Origin: Sphingomonas chungangi
Lineage (GTDB): Bacteria; Pseudomonadota; Alphaproteobacteria; Sphingomonadales; Sphingomonadaceae
Direction of reading: 5' to 3'
DNA: 64,000 nt
Assembly: GCF_013778325.1 (NCBI RefSeq)
Contig: NZ_JACEIB010000003.1
Location: 124,001 to 188,000 of the forward strand
Under the pieces are notes generated by a model, which was not told where the DNA came from, searched no databases, and saw only the letters and a program-made list of their open reading frames with translations. Each line of letters begins with the position of its first letter. The stretch's first letter is position 1. Shown here one piece after another: positions 63,409-64,000 of this stretch. The translations under genes and the position numbers were made by a program.

Positions 63409-64000
63409 TCGGCGCCCCCTTCGAGGCTGCGCGCGGCATATTGCTCGAAGGTCGTGGCGGGCCGGCCGAGAAGCCATTCCAGAACGCGGCCGTTGCCGGG
63501 AATTCCGTAGCGGTCGTAGTATGTGAACAGCCGCGTGATGATGTCCGCGCTGGCGTCGATATTGCCGTCGGCGCTTCCGAAATGCGGCGCCAGCATCGCC
63601 ACGATCTCATCGAGCGGAATGCGGTGCGCGCCGACCGGCTTGCCGCCAATCCGGGACAAGGCGGCCGCGATATCCTCGCCGCTCAGATTCTCGTCGCTCG
63701 AGATCGGATAATAAGCGAAGTCGTGTCCGGGCTCGGTCACGACCTTGCCGACAGCCTCCCCAAGGTCCGCCATGTCGACGAACCCGAGACGGCGATCCAT
63801 CGCGTAGGGAAGTGCCACCACGCCTGTCTCCAGGCATCTTTTCACATCGATGTTCTGGAAATAATGCTGCGGCTGGACGATCGTGAACGTCAGGCGCGAG
63901 CTGATCAGATGATCCTCCACCTGCCGCTTCGCCCGGTGGTTCATCAGATAGTCGATCTGAGGGAAGATCACGGAGATGTAGACGAACCTCCGGACGCCGG
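63405..64000 (-). CDS. NmrA-like NAD(P)-binding protein, N-terminus beyond the window
   Basis: The last 198 codons of an NAD(P)-binding (NmrA/SDR-a type) protein; residues visible include RRFVYISVIFPQI and MNHRAKRQVEDHLISSRLTF, FTIVQPQHYFQ. The N-terminal Rossmann motif is beyond the right edge. It is the upstream member of the amidohydrolase-FAH operon (ATGA overlap). Confidence 0.8.
   Translation of the reverse strand, partial: GVRRFVYISVIFPQIDYLMNHRAKRQVEDHLISSRLTFTIVQPQHYFQNIDVKRCLETGVVALPYAMDRRLGFVDMADLGEAVGKVVTEPGHDFAYYPISSDENLSGEDIAAALSRIGGKPVGAHRIPLDEIVAMLAPHFGSADGNIDASADIITRLFTYYDRYGIPGNGRVLEWLLGRPATTFEQYAARSLEGGAE

Overview
The window is high-GC alphaproteobacterial DNA, most likely from a sphingomonad (Sphingomonas, Sphingobium or a relative). 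Three things point there: a PhyR/NepR/EcfG general stress response locus with a PhyP-type regulator, a sphingolipid (ceramide) synthesis cluster, and a dense aromatic-catabolism region with O-demethylase genes of the kind described in lignin-degrading sphingomonads. Base composition and codon use look uniform by eye, and no complete mobile element is present.

Layout. 0.1-4.6 kb: an entericidin-like lipoprotein, then the stress locus: nepR and a phyP-like gene on the minus strand, phyR on the plus strand, a small membrane protein and ecfG behind a consensus EcfG promoter, and a second small NepR-like ORF facing ecfG. 4.7-12.7 kb: housekeeping genes (glnE, a Bcp peroxiredoxin, a DUF455 protein, an M23 peptidase, an erpA-type carrier, xth, an M28 peptidase with membrane segments). 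12.7-24.4 kb: the sphingolipid region. It holds a bCerS-like acyltransferase, a lipid hydroxylase, lptG-lptF, a DUF2141 protein, a ceramide/DAG-kinase-like protein, a nucleotidyltransferase-like protein, a hybrid histidine kinase, serine palmitoyltransferase, its acyl carrier protein and a CerR-like reductase. 24.4-28.9 kb: proB, obg, a GNAT protein, rpmA-rplU, hspQ and tRNA-Ser(CGA).

From 29 kb, directly behind the tRNA, the character changes to accessory catabolism. A probable integrase start is left at 29.05 kb. 29.5-49.6 kb then carries a BKACE-type enzyme, a Rieske oxygenase, FAH-family enzymes, two-domain VOC (extradiol-dioxygenase-like) proteins, a TonB receptor, a frameshifted hydrolase, a thiamine-dependent E1 alpha/beta pair with a free-standing lipoyl domain, two MFS transporters, an SDR, an aldehyde dehydrogenase, and TetR and AraC regulators. 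49.6-53.8 kb is a minus-strand C1 block (LigM-like THF-dependent O-demethylase, metF, purU, folD). A fragment resembling an IS3-family transposase lies at 54.06 kb. Then follow glutathione-dependent formaldehyde dehydrogenase, an E2/E1 2-oxo-acid dehydrogenase pair, a second Rieske oxygenase with a divergent LysR regulator, and FAH, amidohydrolase and NmrA-like genes running off the right end.

How it fits together (inference). The right half looks built to take up a methoxylated aromatic compound (TonB receptor, MFS), demethylate it by two routes (Rieske, giving formaldehyde for the glutathione-dependent dehydrogenase; LigM, giving methyl-THF oxidised by MetF and FolD and released as formate by PurU), cleave the ring with extradiol enzymes, and process the products with FAH, BKACE and 2-oxo-acid dehydrogenase enzymes. 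The left half makes the sphingolipids of the outer membrane. The placement of lptFG inside that cluster suggests export of sphingolipids by an Lpt-type machine.
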